A stretch of 59,451 nucleotides of DNA. Source: Nitrosomonas oligotropha. GTDB lineage: Bacteria; Pseudomonadota; Gammaproteobacteria; Burkholderiales; Nitrosomonadaceae. This document shows, one piece after another, positions 8,219 through 18,220 of this stretch. The stretch's first letter is position 1. Each line of letters starts with the position of its first letter. The DNA lies in contig NZ_FNOE01000020.1 of assembly GCF_900106555.1 (NCBI RefSeq), positions 1-59,451 on the forward strand, read 5' to 3'. The notes under the pieces were generated by a model. It did no database searches, was not told where the DNA came from, and worked only from the letters and a program-made list of their open reading frames with translations. The position numbers were made by a program, and so were the translations under genes.

Positions 8219-8812
8219 TTATAAACGTTCACATTTGCCTTGAGCCAAACGGGTATCGTCAAATTGTTCGACCAGTTTTTGCATTTGCTCCTTCACCATG
8301 TGCGCCGGATTATGAATGACAATTTTCTTAAGCATAACGCTACGTTCTTCTATCTTAGCATTGATAATGCCTTTTTTTTCGATCTCCCGTAACTGCTTGA
8401 GCGCATCCTGCTGGTCGTAAAACATGCCGAGCGATACCGCATTCTGCCATTGATTGTCGTCTTTGACACGAAAACTGACGATGCCCAGGTTCCTCAACTT
8501 GTTGATCTCACGATTGGCTGCTTCTTTATTCGGATAGCGTGGAATATACAGCCAGTACATGGTGGTTTGACTGGACTCCTCGGCATCGTATATCAGATCG
8601 GGGAATAAATCGGTCAGCACGGTTTCGGCGTAGTGTACCTGCTCTTCATAAAAATCACCCCACAGCAAACAATCTTCCTGCGCCGGAACCAACACGATCT
8701 TTTCGGGATTGACCGATACCGGTGCGCCCCCCTTTTGTCTGTCAAAATAAAGCTGCGTGCCAACCAGATAGGCGATGTTAGCAATCAATAACAGCACAAA
8801 GATTATTTTCAT
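8219..8812 (-). CDS. SPOR-domain-like membrane-anchored protein
   Basis: 197 residues with one N-terminal hydrophobic segment (IIFVLLLIANIAYLVGTQLYF, residues ~3-22), probably a membrane anchor. A central stretch from about residue 85 (MYWLYIPRYPNKEAANREINKLRNLGI... followed by VSLGMFYDQQDALKQL) has the alternating beta-alpha spacing of SPOR domains, which bind denuded peptidoglycan at division sites. The match is partial and no enzymatic residues are evident. It is divergent from the cytochrome c4 gene. Confidence 0.6.
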   Translation of the reverse strand: MKIIFVLLLIANIAYLVGTQLYFDRQKGGAPVSVNPEKIVLVPAQEDCLLWGDFYEEQVHYAETVLTDLFPDLIYDAEESSQTTMYWLYIPRYPNKEAANREINKLRNLGIVSFRVKDDNQWQNAVSLGMFYDQQDALKQLREIEKKGIINAKIEERSVMLKKIVIHNPAHMVKEQMQKLVEQFDDTRLAQGKCERL

Positions 8813-8854
8813 TGAAAAATAAAATATTAAATAATGAAGACCATTTGAATTTTG

Positions 8855-8883
8855 TTGTTAATGCTCTTACGCCTTGTTAAAAT
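8855..8883 (+). promoter_or_regulatory. candidate sigma-70 promoter of the cytochrome c4 gene
   Basis: TTGTTA at 8855-8860 and TAAAAT at 8878-8883 are spaced by 17 bp and lie about 60 nt upstream of the chosen start at 8944. Inference from consensus only. Confidence 0.45.
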
Positions 8884-8943
8884 ACGGCGTTAATTTTCAA
8901 CACATCTACCAACTTTTGAATGCTCTTAAACGGAACACGAAAT

Positions 8944-9597
8944 ATGAAAATGATTAAACATATGGTAATGCTCGCAGCACTCGCAATGGCTGCGCCTTTG
9001 GCAGCTGAAGAAACAGCTGCTGACTCCAGCGCCGCTCCTGCTGCTCCAGCCAGCGTGCAAGAAATCGCTTCTGGCGTTTGCGCCGGTTGTCACAATGCGG
9101 ATGGCAACAGCGTCATTCCGATGAATCCTATTCTGGCCGGACAGCAAGCGGAGTATATCACCAAGCAGTTAATGGATTTTAAAGCCAGCGAAACCGAGCC
9201 GGCTAAGCGTAACAGCCCGGTAATGTCTTCGATGGTTGCCGCACTCTCTCAGGAAGACATGAAAAAACTGGGAGAATACTATGCGCAGCAAAAAACTGTG
9301 CCAAGCCAAATAGCCGCTGACGAAAAACTGCTGGATACAGGAAAAATTCTTTACCACGGCGGTAACATCGAAAATGGCATCCCTGCCTGTGCGAGCTGTC
9401 ACGGCCCGTCCGGAGCTGGTATTGTGCCGCGCTATCCTGGCGTTGCCGGTCAGCATGCGGAATACACGCTGACACAGTTAAATCAGTTTAATACCGGCGA
9501 TCGCGGGAACGATAACAAAGTCATGCAAAAAGTTGTTCACCGCATGAGTGCAACTGAAAAACGCGCCGTGTCGGCTTATATTTCTACCATGCGTTAA
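8944..9597 (+). CDS. dihaem cytochrome c4-type protein
   Basis: Periplasmic electron carrier with two c-type haem sites. With the start at ATG 8944 the protein is 217 residues: a basic start, a hydrophobic signal peptide ending near PLAAEE, then an Ala/Pro-rich linker. The haem motifs are CAGCH (residues 46-50) and CASCH (149-153), each followed by the repeated MxxxLAGQxAEYxxxQL-type stretch that marks the duplicated cytochrome c4 fold. An ATG at 8920 is also in frame but would put 8 polar residues before the signal peptide. In ammonia oxidisers such proteins may carry electrons to terminal oxidases; that assignment is inferred. Confidence 0.9.
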   Translation: MKMIKHMVMLAALAMAAPLAAEETAADSSAAPAAPASVQEIASGVCAGCHNADGNSVIPMNPILAGQQAEYITKQLMDFKASETEPAKRNSPVMSSMVAALSQEDMKKLGEYYAQQKTVPSQIAADEKLLDTGKILYHGGNIENGIPACASCHGPSGAGIVPRYPGVAGQHAEYTLTQLNQFNTGDRGNDNKVMQKVVHRMSATEKRAVSAYISTMR

Positions 9598-9619
9598 TCG
9601 CATCCGGTTTGAAACCAAT

Positions 9620-9646
9620 AAAAAAGGCGGCCATGCCGCCTTTTTT
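9620..9646. terminator. bidirectional intrinsic terminator
   Basis: AAAAAA-GGCGGC-cat-GCCGCC-TTTTTT, with the GC stem at 9626-9631/9635-9640. A-runs and T-runs on both sides make it work in both directions, between the convergent cytochrome c4 and hemL genes. Confidence 0.9.
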
Positions 9647-9684
9647 ATTTCTGCTGTTACTGTAACTCGGTGAATGTCTTATTC

Positions 9685-10965
9685 TCACCAGCTCTTGAAA
9701 ATCTTTTCCGCCGCGGACAACGTTTTGTTCAACTCGGCGTCGCCATGCATAGCCGACACAAATCCAGCTTCAAATGCCGACGGTGCAAAATAAACTCCCT
9801 CTTCCAGCATGGCATGGAAGAACCGGTTAAACGCCGCTTTGTCGCATTGCATTACTTCAGCGAAACTGGTGGGAATATCCTTGCTGAAATACAGTCCGAA
9901 CATACCCCCAATCGATTGCGCGCAAAAATCGATGCCGTGATTCTTTGCTGTAGCGCTTAGACCATCGACCAATTGCCGTGTTCTGTCCGCTAACCGGTCA
10001 TAAAAACCGGGCGCTTGAATCAGCTTTAGTGTAGCCAATCCAGCCGCGACTGCCACCGGATTACCGGATAGCGTGCCTGCTTGATAAACCGGGCCAAGCG
10101 GCGCAAGATACTGCATAATATCGCGGCGTCCGCCGAATGCGGCCATCGGCATACCACCGCCGATGACTTTGCCTAGAGCCGTCAGATCAGGTTTAATCTG
10201 ATAAAGACCTTGCGCACAGCCTAAGCCGACACGAAATCCCGTCATCACCTCATCAAATATCAGCACACTGCCGTTTTGCGTGCACAATGCTCGCAGTTTG
10301 GCGAGAAAATCCGCCTTGGGAGCGATCAGATTCATATTGCCGGCCACCGGTTCCACAATCACCGCCGCAATTTCCTTGCCCCATTTGTTGAAGGCCTCTT
10401 CCACTCCGGCGATATCGTTGAAATCCAGCACGATGGTATGCCCCGCCGTTTCCGCCGGAACACCGGCTGAGCTCGGATTGCCGAAAGTCAATGCGCCCGA
10501 ACCCGCTTTAACCAGCAAGGAATCGTCGTGACCATGATAACAACCTTCAAATTTTATGATTTTGCTTCTGCCCGTAAAACCACGCGCCAAGCGGATGACA
10601 CTCATCCCTGCTTCCGTGCCGGAGCTGACCAGCCGGACTTGTTCTATGGATGGAAGCAGCTGACAAATCAATTTCGCAATATCCAGCTCCGCTTCGGTCG
10701 GTGCACCGAAGGTCAGACCGTTTTGTACTACCGCCTGAACGGTCTTGACCACATCCGGATGAGCATGACCGAGAATCAGCGGCCCCCACGATCCGACATA
10801 GTCGATATATTGCTTACCATCCGCATCCCAAAAATAAGCGCCCTCGCCGCGTTGAAAAAAGACCGGTTCGCCGCCAACCGATTTAAAAGCACGTACCGGA
10901 GAATTAACGCCGCCTGGAATATATTGCTGGGATTGTTCAAATAACTGATGATTGCGTGATGTCAT
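9685..10965 (-). CDS. hemL: glutamate-1-semialdehyde 2,1-aminomutase
   Basis: PLP enzyme that converts glutamate-1-semialdehyde to 5-aminolevulinate, the C5 route to haem. 426 residues, full length. Visible landmarks are the N-terminal [74 protein letters not shown], and the PLP-lysine region [19 protein letters not shown]. The gene suits an organism with a high haem demand, as ammonia oxidisers have. Confidence 0.97.
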   Translation of the reverse strand: MTSRNHQLFEQSQQYIPGGVNSPVRAFKSVGGEPVFFQRGEGAYFWDADGKQYIDYVGSWGPLILGHAHPDVVKTVQAVVQNGLTFGAPTEAELDIAKLICQLLPSIEQVRLVSSGTEAGMSVIRLARGFTGRSKIIKFEGCYHGHDDSLLVKAGSGALTFGNPSSAGVPAETAGHTIVLDFNDIAGVEEAFNKWGKEIAAVIVEPVAGNMNLIAPKADFLAKLRALCTQNGSVLIFDEVMTGFRVGLGCAQGLYQIKPDLTALGKVIGGGMPMAAFGGRRDIMQYLAPLGPVYQAGTLSGNPVAVAAGLATLKLIQAPGFYDRLADRTRQLVDGLSATAKNHGIDFCAQSIGGMFGLYFSKDIPTSFAEVMQCDKAAFNRFFHAMLEEGVYFAPSAFEAGFVSAMHGDAELNKTLSAAEKIFKSW

Positions 10966-11020
10966 TTAGCCGCTCTTAAAAAATTAATCGATATACTGCT
11001 GTTTAAATTACATTATGTTT

Positions 11021-11650
11021 TTATTTTTCTGCAAATAACTGCGTGTATTGCAACGCTCTTGCCATGATATTTCCTGTACCGAACAAATCATTGCAAACGG
11101 CTATCGCGTCGCATCCGCTGTCGATAACCGCCGCTGCATTGATTAACCGGATACCGCCGATCCCTACAATGGGAACCGTTACTTTCTGTTTGGCATAATC
11201 AACCAGATTGGTTGAAACCGGTACTGTATCCGTTTTAGTCTCCGAAGGAAAAAATGCGCCGAAAGCCACATAATCCGATCCCGACTCTTCCGCCTGAAGC
11301 GCCAGATGGAGATTGTTATAACACGATGCGCCGACAATTTTTCCTGGCCCAAACCGTTCGCGCGCAGCACTAACTGGTATATCGCCCAGCCCCACGTGCA
11401 CGCCATCTGCATCGATTGCCATCGCCAAATCAATATGATCGTTGATAATCAAGGGAATTTCGTACGACTTGCACAGTTGCAGCAATGATTTAGCTTGTTC
11501 CTTTAGCAACATCTTATCCGCTGATTTATTGCGGTATTGCACGAGCCGCGCGCCACCATCCAGCGCCTGCTGCGTTTTATTCAGCAAATCATCTGTATTG
11601 CTCAGATCCGGCGTTATCGCGTACAGTCCGCTAATTCTTGGGTTTCTCAA
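11021..11650 (-). CDS. thiE: thiamine-phosphate synthase
   Basis: Joins HMP-pyrophosphate and thiazole phosphate to thiamine phosphate. 209 residues in a TIM barrel. Signatures are LYAITPDL at the start, VQYRNKSADK (pyrophosphate-binding), IPLIINDHIDLAMAIDADGVHVGLGD, and PIVGIGGIRLINA near the end. It follows thiD with a 3-nt gap, so both are surely co-transcribed. No TPP riboswitch was seen upstream of thiD in the short gap to the divergent rubredoxin gene. Confidence 0.96.
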   Translation of the reverse strand: MRNPRISGLYAITPDLSNTDDLLNKTQQALDGGARLVQYRNKSADKMLLKEQAKSLLQLCKSYEIPLIINDHIDLAMAIDADGVHVGLGDIPVSAARERFGPGKIVGASCYNNLHLALQAEESGSDYVAFGAFFPSETKTDTVPVSTNLVDYAKQKVTVPIVGIGGIRLINAAAVIDSGCDAIAVCNDLFGTGNIMARALQYTQLFAEK

Positions 11651-11653
11651 CGA

Positions 11654-12502
11654 CTAGCTCTTTTCATCATGATCATGGTCATGGTCGTCTTCGACATCTC
11701 TAACCCAAAAAAGCCGGTTGGGGATATATTGCCCCATGCCGGGACGGAATCCTGCTTGCAGTGTATGCCAAGTATAGTCCTGCGCTTCCAGCACGCTTTC
11801 GCTGATGGATAATCCATTGGCCAATGAAGCCGCTATCGCCGAAGCCAGCGTGCAACCCGAACCGTGATAGGTATGTTCCAGTCTTTCCCAATGATCCGCA
11901 CGCACAATGCCATCCGCGGCAAAGAGCGTGTTCGTCACCTGGGCGGTATTCTCGTGCGTGCCGGTTATCAGCACATATTCGCACCCCATATGCAGTAATC
12001 GCTGCGCGCAAAGACTTAAGTCCAGTTTGTTGTCGCTGCTGTCATCATCCTGCTGCGCGATATGCCTGGCTTCCAGGCTATTGGGCGTCAATATGGTGAC
12101 TTGCGGCAGTAATAATTCCCGCATCGCATCGATCATTTCATCGTTCGCCAGCTCATCCCCGCGCCCGGAGGTCAGTACCGGATCCATCACCAGCGGAATA
12201 TGCGGATAATCGGAAATCACTTCGGCGATCGCGGCGATAATCTCAACGCTGCCCAATAAACCGATTTTAAATGCATGCACGGGCATGTCTTCCAATACTG
12301 CCCGGGCCTGATCGGCAATCCATTCGGGATCCAGCGCCATGACATCATCCACGCCGGTGGTATCTTGCACCGTAATAGCGGTCATCACCGATAACGGGTG
12401 GCACCCCATACTGGCAATGGTTAGCAGATCAGCCTGCAAACCTGCTCCGCCGGTGGGGTCATTGGCTGCAAAAGAAAGTACGATTGGGGGTGGCTGTAAC
12501 AT
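11654..12502 (-). CDS. thiD: hydroxymethylpyrimidine/phosphomethylpyrimidine kinase
   Basis: Phosphorylates HMP twice to give the pyrimidine substrate of ThiE. 282 residues of the ribokinase fold. Visible motifs are SFAANDPTGGAGLQADL at the N-terminus, AITVQDTTGV, MDPVLTSGRGDEL, ILTPNSLEA, and the anion-hole motif YHGSGCTLASAIAA. The C-terminus ends in an Asp/His-rich run (DDHDHDHDE), which could bind metal or be incidental. Operon with thiE. Confidence 0.96.
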   Translation of the reverse strand: MLQPPPIVLSFAANDPTGGAGLQADLLTIASMGCHPLSVMTAITVQDTTGVDDVMALDPEWIADQARAVLEDMPVHAFKIGLLGSVEIIAAIAEVISDYPHIPLVMDPVLTSGRGDELANDEMIDAMRELLLPQVTILTPNSLEARHIAQQDDDSSDNKLDLSLCAQRLLHMGCEYVLITGTHENTAQVTNTLFAADGIVRADHWERLEHTYHGSGCTLASAIAASLANGLSISESVLEAQDYTWHTLQAGFRPGMGQYIPNRLFWVRDVEDDHDHDHDEKS

Positions 12503-12554
12503 GCATTAATACCGTAAAATATCATTTTAACCTAAAAGGAAACTGCTATCTATC

Positions 12555-12743
12555 ATGCCTACCGAAGAGAATCGTGAATTCAATCGTTACATGTGCTTAA
12601 TTTGCGGCTATATCTATGATGAAGCCTTAGGATCTCCGGATGAAGGCATTGCACCAGGCACACGCTGGGAAGATGTGCCGATCAACTGGACCTGTCCGGA
12701 ATGCGGTGCGCGTAAAGAAGATTTTGAGATGGTAAAAATATAA
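12555..12743 (+). CDS. rubredoxin
   Basis: 62-residue one-iron electron carrier. The two zinc-ribbon-like iron loops are CLICGY and CPECGA, with the conserved EGIAPGTRWEDVP and WTCPECG between and around them. The coding region abuts the next gene with no gap. The short N-terminal extension before YMCLICG is normal for bacterial rubredoxins. The electron partner is not encoded nearby. Confidence 0.96.
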   Translation: MPTEENREFNRYMCLICGYIYDEALGSPDEGIAPGTRWEDVPINWTCPECGARKEDFEMVKI

Positions 12744-13139
12744 ATGCGTATTTTGCATACCATGCTTCGTGTCGGCAATCTCGACCAATCACTGGCATTT
12801 TATACGCAAGTGCTGGGTATGAAGCTGCTGCGCCGCAAAGATTATCCTGACGGTAAATTCACCCTTGCTTTCGTCGGTTATCAGGACGAAGCCAGCGGCA
12901 CTGTTCTGGAGCTGACGCACAACTGGGACACACCGTCGTACAGTCTTGGTGATGGCTTCGGTCACATTGCCGTCGAAGTGGACGATGCTTACCAAGCCTG
13001 CGAAAATACCAAGAAGATGGGCGGCAAAGTAACCCGCGAAGCGGGTCCGATGAAGCACGGCACAACGGTGATTGCATTCATCGAAGACCCCGACGGATAC
13101 AAAATCGAATTCATTCAAAAAAAACAACCCGGTCAGTAA
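12744..13139 (+). CDS. gloA: lactoylglutathione lyase (glyoxalase I)
   Basis: Converts the methylglyoxal-glutathione hemithioacetal to S-lactoylglutathione. 131 residues, the bacterial Ni-type length. The metal-ligand surroundings are [18 protein letters not shown] (His), [10 protein letters not shown] (Glu), GFGHIAVEV (His), and [11 protein letters not shown] (Glu). It starts immediately after the rubredoxin stop, so the two genes probably share a transcript. Confidence 0.95.
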   Translation: MRILHTMLRVGNLDQSLAFYTQVLGMKLLRRKDYPDGKFTLAFVGYQDEASGTVLELTHNWDTPSYSLGDGFGHIAVEVDDAYQACENTKKMGGKVTREAGPMKHGTTVIAFIEDPDGYKIEFIQKKQPGQ

Positions 13140-13180
13140 CTCCCGCGAACTGCGATTCAACGTTATCCTGTCAGTAAATT

Positions 13181-13888
13181 TTATCCATGCAGTAAAAAAA
13201 TGGCCGGTATCTTGTTGATATCCGGCAGCGAACGCCGCCATTCCTTGACCGGTTTGGTCATAACCAACTCGCTGGAAAAGGTGAGATGACTTGCCACGCA
13301 TAAATCCGTACTGTCACGGCACACGCTAACCAGCTGTTCCAGCAATTTCTGGTTGCGGTACGGCGCTTCGATAAAAATCTGCGTCTGCTGCAAGCTGATC
13401 GATAATTTTTCCAGCTCAACAATCCTGTTTGCCCGCGCAACACTTTCCACCGGCAAATAGCCATGAAAGGCGAATCGCTGTCCGTTCAAACCCGATGCCA
13501 TCAGCGCCAGCAAAATAGCTGAAGGGCCGACCAGCGGCGTCACGACAATATTGTTTTTGTGCGCCAAGCGAACCAATTCAGCCCCCGGATCGGCCACCGC
13601 CGGACACCCCGCCTCCGACAATAAACCGGCATCATGTCCGGCCAGCAATGGATCGAGCAACGCCCGCACATCTTTTGCGGGCGTATGTTCGTTTAAAGTT
13701 TGCATATGCAAGTCCTGCAAGGGCAATTTGCAGTTCAGTTGTTTCAGAAACTGCCGCGCAGTTTTCGGGTGCTCGACGATGAAATAGGATAATTCCTCGA
13801 TACATTGCTGCACTGCCGCAGGCAAAGCCCAAGCCATATTTTCCTGACTGATCGGGGTTGGGATTAAATACAGTTTTCCGGTCATCAA
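13181..13888 (-). CDS. SAM-dependent methyltransferase, RsmI/tetrapyrrole-methylase family
   Basis: 235 residues with the family landmarks GKLYLIPTPI at the start, SEAGCPAVADPGAELVRLAH, and VTPLVGPSAILLALMASGLNGQRFAFHGYLP. True RsmI, which 2'-O-methylates C1402 of 16S rRNA, is nearer 280 residues and begins with LYVVATPIGN; this is the shorter paralogue group found in many betaproteobacteria. The substrate is therefore not assured. Two ATGs sit in tandem at the start. Confidence 0.8.
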   Translation of the reverse strand: MMTGKLYLIPTPISQENMAWALPAAVQQCIEELSYFIVEHPKTARQFLKQLNCKLPLQDLHMQTLNEHTPAKDVRALLDPLLAGHDAGLLSEAGCPAVADPGAELVRLAHKNNIVVTPLVGPSAILLALMASGLNGQRFAFHGYLPVESVARANRIVELEKLSISLQQTQIFIEAPYRNQKLLEQLVSVCRDSTDLCVASHLTFSSELVMTKPVKEWRRSLPDINKIPAIFLLHG

Positions 13889-13943
13889 AATACCGGTAGC
13901 GTGAAAATATCAAACATGAAATTGAACGAGAAGTCCGGCCGCG

Positions 13944-14327
13944 CTAATGCAATATTCTCGGTGCGCTCAGAATGAATTCCGGTATCGCAACGTCAAAGTG
14001 ATAGCCGTCTTCCGCCGCCATTTGGTAGCTTCCTTTCATCGATCCGACCGAAGTCGAAATGACCGTTCCGCTGGTGTACTCAAAGCTATCGCCTGGCTTC
14101 AGCAAGGGTTGTTCACCCACGACACCGAGTCCGCGCACTTCTTGGGTAGTACCGTCGCCATTGTCGATAATCCAATGCCGGCTGATCAGCTGGGAAGCCA
14201 CTGTACCGTTATTGGCGATGGTGATGGTATAAGCGAACACATGCCGGTCCGCTTCTTCATCCGATTGATCGGGCAAGTATAGCGTGCGTACAGTCACATC
14301 GATTTCGTACTTCTTCTCTTCGGTCAT
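13944..14327 (-). CDS. apaG: ApaG protein
   Basis: 127 residues of the ApaG beta-sandwich. HVFAYTITIANNGTVASQLISRHWIIDNGDG, VRGLGVVGEQPLLKPGDSFEYTSGTVI, and GSMKGSYQMAAEDG are diagnostic. The family is linked to Co/Mg homeostasis and Ap4A metabolism in enteric bacteria, but its biochemical role is not settled. It is divergent from rpe. Confidence 0.95.
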   Translation of the reverse strand: MTEEKKYEIDVTVRTLYLPDQSDEEADRHVFAYTITIANNGTVASQLISRHWIIDNGDGTTQEVRGLGVVGEQPLLKPGDSFEYTSGTVISTSVGSMKGSYQMAAEDGYHFDVAIPEFILSAPRILH

Positions 14328-14485
14328 CTCACAGTCCAGGTTGTTTTTGCTTTTGGCACTAGTTTACCAAGAAAAAGTTTAAGACGTATCGATGGGAATA
14401 ATTTACGCAATAATTTTCACTCTGTTACGCGCAGCTTGTCATTTGCGGTTAAAATACTGGATTTGCTAATTGAGAGGTTTTTTCC

Positions 14486-15163
14486 ATGTATCGCATTGCC
14501 CCCAGTATCCTTTCCGCCAATTTTGCCAAACTTGGTCAAGAAATCACCGATGTGATTGATTCGGGTGCGGATATCGTTCATTTTGACGTGATGGATAATC
14601 ACTATGTTCCGAATCTGACGATCGGTCCATTGGTTTGTGAAGCCATTCGCCCGGTCACCGATGCCATTATCGATGTGCATTTGATGGTCGAACCCGTGGA
14701 TAGAATTATTCCCGACTTCGCAAAAGCAGGCGCCAACATCATTTCATTTCACCCGGAAGCTTCCAACCATATCGACCGCACCATTGGCTTGATCAAGGAA
14801 CAAGGTTGCAAAGCGGGATTGGTATTTAACCCCGCCACACCGCTGCATTATCTGGATCATGTGCTCGACAAACTAGATTTGGTTCTAATCATGTCGGTCA
14901 ACCCCGGTTTTGGCGGACAGAAATTCATTCCCGAAGCGCTGAACAAACTACGCGCCGTTAGAAAACGCATCGACGCCAGTGGCAGGGATATCCTGTTGGA
15001 AATCGACGGTGGCGTGAAAGTTGACAACATTGCCGAAATCGCCCGCGCCGGTGCCGATACTTTTGTCGCTGGATCCGCTATTTATCAAGCTGGCAAGGAT
15101 GCCGATCCGCATCGTTACGATTCCATCCTGGCTGCATTCCGCGCTGAATTGGCAAAAGTTTAA
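14486..15163 (+). CDS. rpe: ribulose-phosphate 3-epimerase
   Basis: Interconverts ribulose-5-P and xylulose-5-P in the pentose-phosphate and Calvin cycles. 225 residues; [56 protein letters not shown], and EIDGGVK are the expected metal- and phosphate-binding blocks of this TIM barrel. It is followed closely by gph and trpE, an order common in betaproteobacteria. Confidence 0.97.
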   Translation: MYRIAPSILSANFAKLGQEITDVIDSGADIVHFDVMDNHYVPNLTIGPLVCEAIRPVTDAIIDVHLMVEPVDRIIPDFAKAGANIISFHPEASNHIDRTIGLIKEQGCKAGLVFNPATPLHYLDHVLDKLDLVLIMSVNPGFGGQKFIPEALNKLRAVRKRIDASGRDILLEIDGGVKVDNIAEIARAGADTFVAGSAIYQAGKDADPHRYDSILAAFRAELAKV

Positions 15164-15193
15164 CTCACTGAAACGTCTGTTTCCTGTATTCAA

Positions 15194-15922
15194 ATGAACT
15201 CAAGTCTCACTAGCAACGCAAACGCCCCGGCAAGGAAAATCGAGCTTCCGCTAGCGGTCAAAGTCATCATGATCGATCTCGATGGCACGCTGCTCGACAC
15301 CGCCGAGGATCTCGCATTATCCGCTAATCTGATGTTGAAAGATCTGAATATGCCGGAGCAATCGACGGCAACGATCCGCTCGTATATCGGTAAAGGCATA
15401 CAAAAGCTGGTCAAACGTACCTTGACCGGCCAGCTCGACGGTGAACCGGATGCCGCTTTATTTGCCAAAGCGCTGCCGATTTATGAACAGCATTATGCCA
15501 ACAATCTGAGCCGGAACACGCGCCCCTATCCCGGCGTGGTTGAAGGTGTGGAAATACTACAGCAAGCAGGCTTCAGACTGGCCTGCATCACCAATAAAGC
15601 GGAAGCATTCACACTCCCGCTGCTGCGCGCCACTGGATTGTTCGACAAATTCGAAATCATCCTGTCCGGCGACAGCCTACCGAAGAAAAAACCGGATCCG
15701 CTGCCGCTGACACATATCTGCAAGCACTTCAACGCCCAACCGCACGAAGCACTGCTGATCGGCGATTCGCTCAATGACGCCATAGCCGCCCGCGCAGCGG
15801 GCTGTCACGTGTTCTGCGTGACCTACGGGTATAACGAAGGGCGTAACGTGTACGAATTGGATTGCGATGCCATCGTCGAGTCGCTGGTGGATGCATCAAA
15901 ATTGATTGCAAAACTGCCCTGA
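15194..15922 (+). CDS. gph: phosphoglycolate phosphatase (HAD family)
   Basis: Removes phosphate from 2-phosphoglycolate made by RuBisCO oxygenation or DNA repair. 242 residues. HAD motif I is IDLDGTLLDT (nucleophile and acid Asp), motif II is in CITNKAEAF, and motifs III/IV lie at KKPDPLPLTHI and LLIGDSLNDAIAARAAG. The N-terminus carries about 20 extra residues before the core (start MNSSLTSNANAPARK). It sits 30 nt after rpe and 10 nt before trpE. Confidence 0.95.
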   Translation: MNSSLTSNANAPARKIELPLAVKVIMIDLDGTLLDTAEDLALSANLMLKDLNMPEQSTATIRSYIGKGIQKLVKRTLTGQLDGEPDAALFAKALPIYEQHYANNLSRNTRPYPGVVEGVEILQQAGFRLACITNKAEAFTLPLLRATGLFDKFEIILSGDSLPKKKPDPLPLTHICKHFNAQPHEALLIGDSLNDAIAARAAGCHVFCVTYGYNEGRNVYELDCDAIVESLVDASKLIAKLP

Positions 15923-15932
15923 CTGAGCGCAC

Positions 15933-17405
15933 ATGACCGAAGCCGAATTTGATCAGCTTGCGCAACAAGGATACAACCGCATTCCGGTTGTGCTGGAAAC
16001 TTTTGCCGATCTCGATACACCGTTGTCCATCTATCTGAAGCTGGCGAACCGGCCTTATTCTTATTTGCTGGAATCGGTGCAAGGCGGTGAGCGTTTCGGC
16101 CGGTTCTCGATCATCGGCTTACCCGCAACAACGCGTATTGAAGCACGTGAAAATTCGGTTACCACGATCAGTCCGGATTCGTCGGAAACAGTTACCGTCA
16201 GTAATCCCTTGGTTTTTGTCGAATCCTATCTGGCACAGTTCAAGGCGGCACCCTGCCCAGCTGGAAAATCGCGCTTCTGCGGCGGCTTGGCTGGTTACTT
16301 TTCGTACGATACCGTGCGTTACATCGAGCACAAATTGCAGGGCCACGCCAAACCGGATGTTCTGAATACGCCAGACATACTGTTGCTGCTATCGGAAGAA
16401 CTCGCGGTGGTAGACAACCTTTCCGGCAAGCTGTACCTGATCGTTTATGTCAACCCGGGAAATAAAAACGCTTATGCGGACGGGCAAAACCGTTTAAGAA
16501 CACTGCTGGCCAAACTGCGTCAGCCGATTACGATTCCGACCGAACAAGCGGTTGCTTCCGCTGCTGCCGTTCCCGAATTTCCCGAAGCGGATTTCAAAGC
16601 CGCGGTGGAGCGTGCCAAACGCTACATTTACGACGGCGATATCATGCAAGTCGTGCTGTCGCAACGCACCAGCAAGCCTTTTGGCGCATCGCCTCTGGCG
16701 CTGTACCGCGCTTTGCGCAGCCTCAATCCGTCACCGTACATGTTCTTTTATCACTTTGACGATTTTCATGTCGTCGGCGCTTCACCCGAGATCTTGGTGC
16801 GACTTGAAAGCGGTAACGTAACCGTCCGTCCGATTGCAGGCACACGCCCACGCGGCAAAAATCCGCAGGAAGATACCGAATTGGCGGCCGATCTGTTAGC
16901 CGACCCGAAAGAAATTGCCGAACACGTCATGCTGATGGATTTAGGCCGCAACGACATTGGCCGCGTCGCGCAAACCGGAACGGTTAAAGTGACGGAAAAA
17001 ATGCAAATCGAAAACTATTCGCACGTGATGCACATCGTGTCCAACGTGGAAGGTAAATTGAAACCCGAGCTTAGCGCCATCGACGTGCTGCGCGCGACCT
17101 TCCCGGCCGGAACCGTCAGCGGCGCGCCGAAAGTACGCGCGATGGAAATCATCGACGAGCTGGAAGTTTCCAAACGCGGCGTGTACGCCGGCGCAGTTGG
17201 CTACCTCGGCTTCAACGGCGATATGGACTTGGCCATCGCCATCCGCACCGCTGTTATCAAAGACGGCACACTGCATGTTCAGGCAGGCGCGGGAATCGTT
17301 GCCGATTCGGTGCCGCAAAATGAATGGATCGAGACACAGAATAAAGCCAAAGCCATTGTTCGCGCGGCGGAAATTGCCGAGAATGGCTTGGATAGTAAGA
17401 TCTAA
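15933..17405 (+). CDS. trpE: anthranilate synthase component I
   Basis: Chorismate plus ammonia or glutamine to anthranilate, the first step of tryptophan synthesis; works with TrpG, which is not in this window. 490 residues. The feedback-sensor region carries [15 protein letters not shown]; the chorismate-binding half has [72 protein letters not shown] and GAGIVADS. It is the last gene of the rpe-gph-trpE run. Confidence 0.97.
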   Translation: MTEAEFDQLAQQGYNRIPVVLETFADLDTPLSIYLKLANRPYSYLLESVQGGERFGRFSIIGLPATTRIEARENSVTTISPDSSETVTVSNPLVFVESYLAQFKAAPCPAGKSRFCGGLAGYFSYDTVRYIEHKLQGHAKPDVLNTPDILLLLSEELAVVDNLSGKLYLIVYVNPGNKNAYADGQNRLRTLLAKLRQPITIPTEQAVASAAAVPEFPEADFKAAVERAKRYIYDGDIMQVVLSQRTSKPFGASPLALYRALRSLNPSPYMFFYHFDDFHVVGASPEILVRLESGNVTVRPIAGTRPRGKNPQEDTELAADLLADPKEIAEHVMLMDLGRNDIGRVAQTGTVKVTEKMQIENYSHVMHIVSNVEGKLKPELSAIDVLRATFPAGTVSGAPKVRAMEIIDELEVSKRGVYAGAVGYLGFNGDMDLAIAIRTAVIKDGTLHVQAGAGIVADSVPQNEWIETQNKAKAIVRAAEIAENGLDSKI

Positions 17406-17416
17406 ACAGAAAATGG

Positions 17417-17458
17417 GATTCCGTTCATGGCTCCATTCCAGTAGCCGTAAACGGAATC
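17417..17458. terminator. hairpin between trpE and the CBS-domain gene
   Basis: GATTCCGTT (17417-17425) pairs with AACGGAATC (17450-17458), with an inner GGCT/AGCC pairing. It lies between convergent genes. No strong T-run follows, so it is a probable but imperfect terminator. Confidence 0.5.
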
Positions 17459-17499
17459 AAATCACGTGGCCTCATCGTTTACTTGAATAAATTCCGGAT

Positions 17500-18090
17500 C
17501 TAACTGGCAATCAATGTCGATTCAATTTCGGCAAAACTCTTCGCGACATTGTTGGGTGGAATAACAGTACCGAGCTGCTTCTCGATTTGCGTCCAGGAAA
17601 AAATACCGCAAATCCGGGGTAATCCGATAGTGTTTTCGTCGATCACCAGGGCATGCAACCGGCCGCTTTCGCGCAAACTGGCAACAATGTTGCCCACCCG
17701 GGCGTGTGACACTTCTTCCAGCGGAATGGCTTCCAGCTTATCCAGCGGCGTCATCATATCCATCACCAGAATTTCACTGTGTTTGACGCCTCTTTCCTGA
17801 ATAAAACGCATCGGTTTCTCACTCAGAATATCGGTGGCTGTGATAATGCCAGCCAGTGAATTATCGTCGTTCATGACTAACAACGTTCGCACTCCACGTT
17901 GCATCATATAAGTATTGGCAACTTCCATCGTAGCGCTTGGGGCGATTACGGCCGCTTGTATCTGGCGTAAATCGGTCATGACTTCAAGTGCGGGTGAGTC
18001 GAATGCAACAAGATTGGGTGCAACGGGCTTAGAAATCTGCACAGTGCCTGTTAAGTACTGTACCGAAAGAGATTTATATTCATTCATCAT
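17500..18090 (-). CDS. CBS-domain pair protein
   Basis: About 196 residues with two CBS domains (roughly residues 45-105 and 120-185), recognisable by RGVRTLLVMNDDNSLAGIITATDIL and SGRLHALVIDE...GIFSWTQI. CBS pairs bind adenine nucleotides and act as energy sensors; no catalytic domain is attached. I prefer ATG 18090: an SD (GGGAG at 18099-18103) precedes it by 8 nt, whereas a GTG at 18099 would overlap that SD. Targets are unknown. Confidence 0.8.
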   Translation of the reverse strand: MMNEYKSLSVQYLTGTVQISKPVAPNLVAFDSPALEVMTDLRQIQAAVIAPSATMEVANTYMMQRGVRTLLVMNDDNSLAGIITATDILSEKPMRFIQERGVKHSEILVMDMMTPLDKLEAIPLEEVSHARVGNIVASLRESGRLHALVIDENTIGLPRICGIFSWTQIEKQLGTVIPPNNVAKSFAEIESTLIAS

Positions 18091-18185
18091 TTTGTGCACT
18101 CCCTAGAGGGTTGATGGGAAACACCTGATTACAAGATAGATCATCTACTTTGAGTCGAAACTCTACGCCGAAAAAGCATTGGAAG

Positions 18186-18220
18186 CAATAGGCCTATTTA
18201 TCGTAGGGAAAAGCCTATTG
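18186..18220 (-). terminator. inverted repeat at the end of dacB
   Basis: CAATAGGC (18186-18193) and GCCTATTG (18213-18220) form 8-bp arms around a 19-nt loop that overlaps the dacB stop codon. It could end the minus-strand transcript; no good T-run is seen. Confidence 0.35.

Noticed and set aside
12503..12554. TPP riboswitch expected before thiD-thiE
   Set aside because: The gap is only about 50 nt and shows no THI-box pattern.
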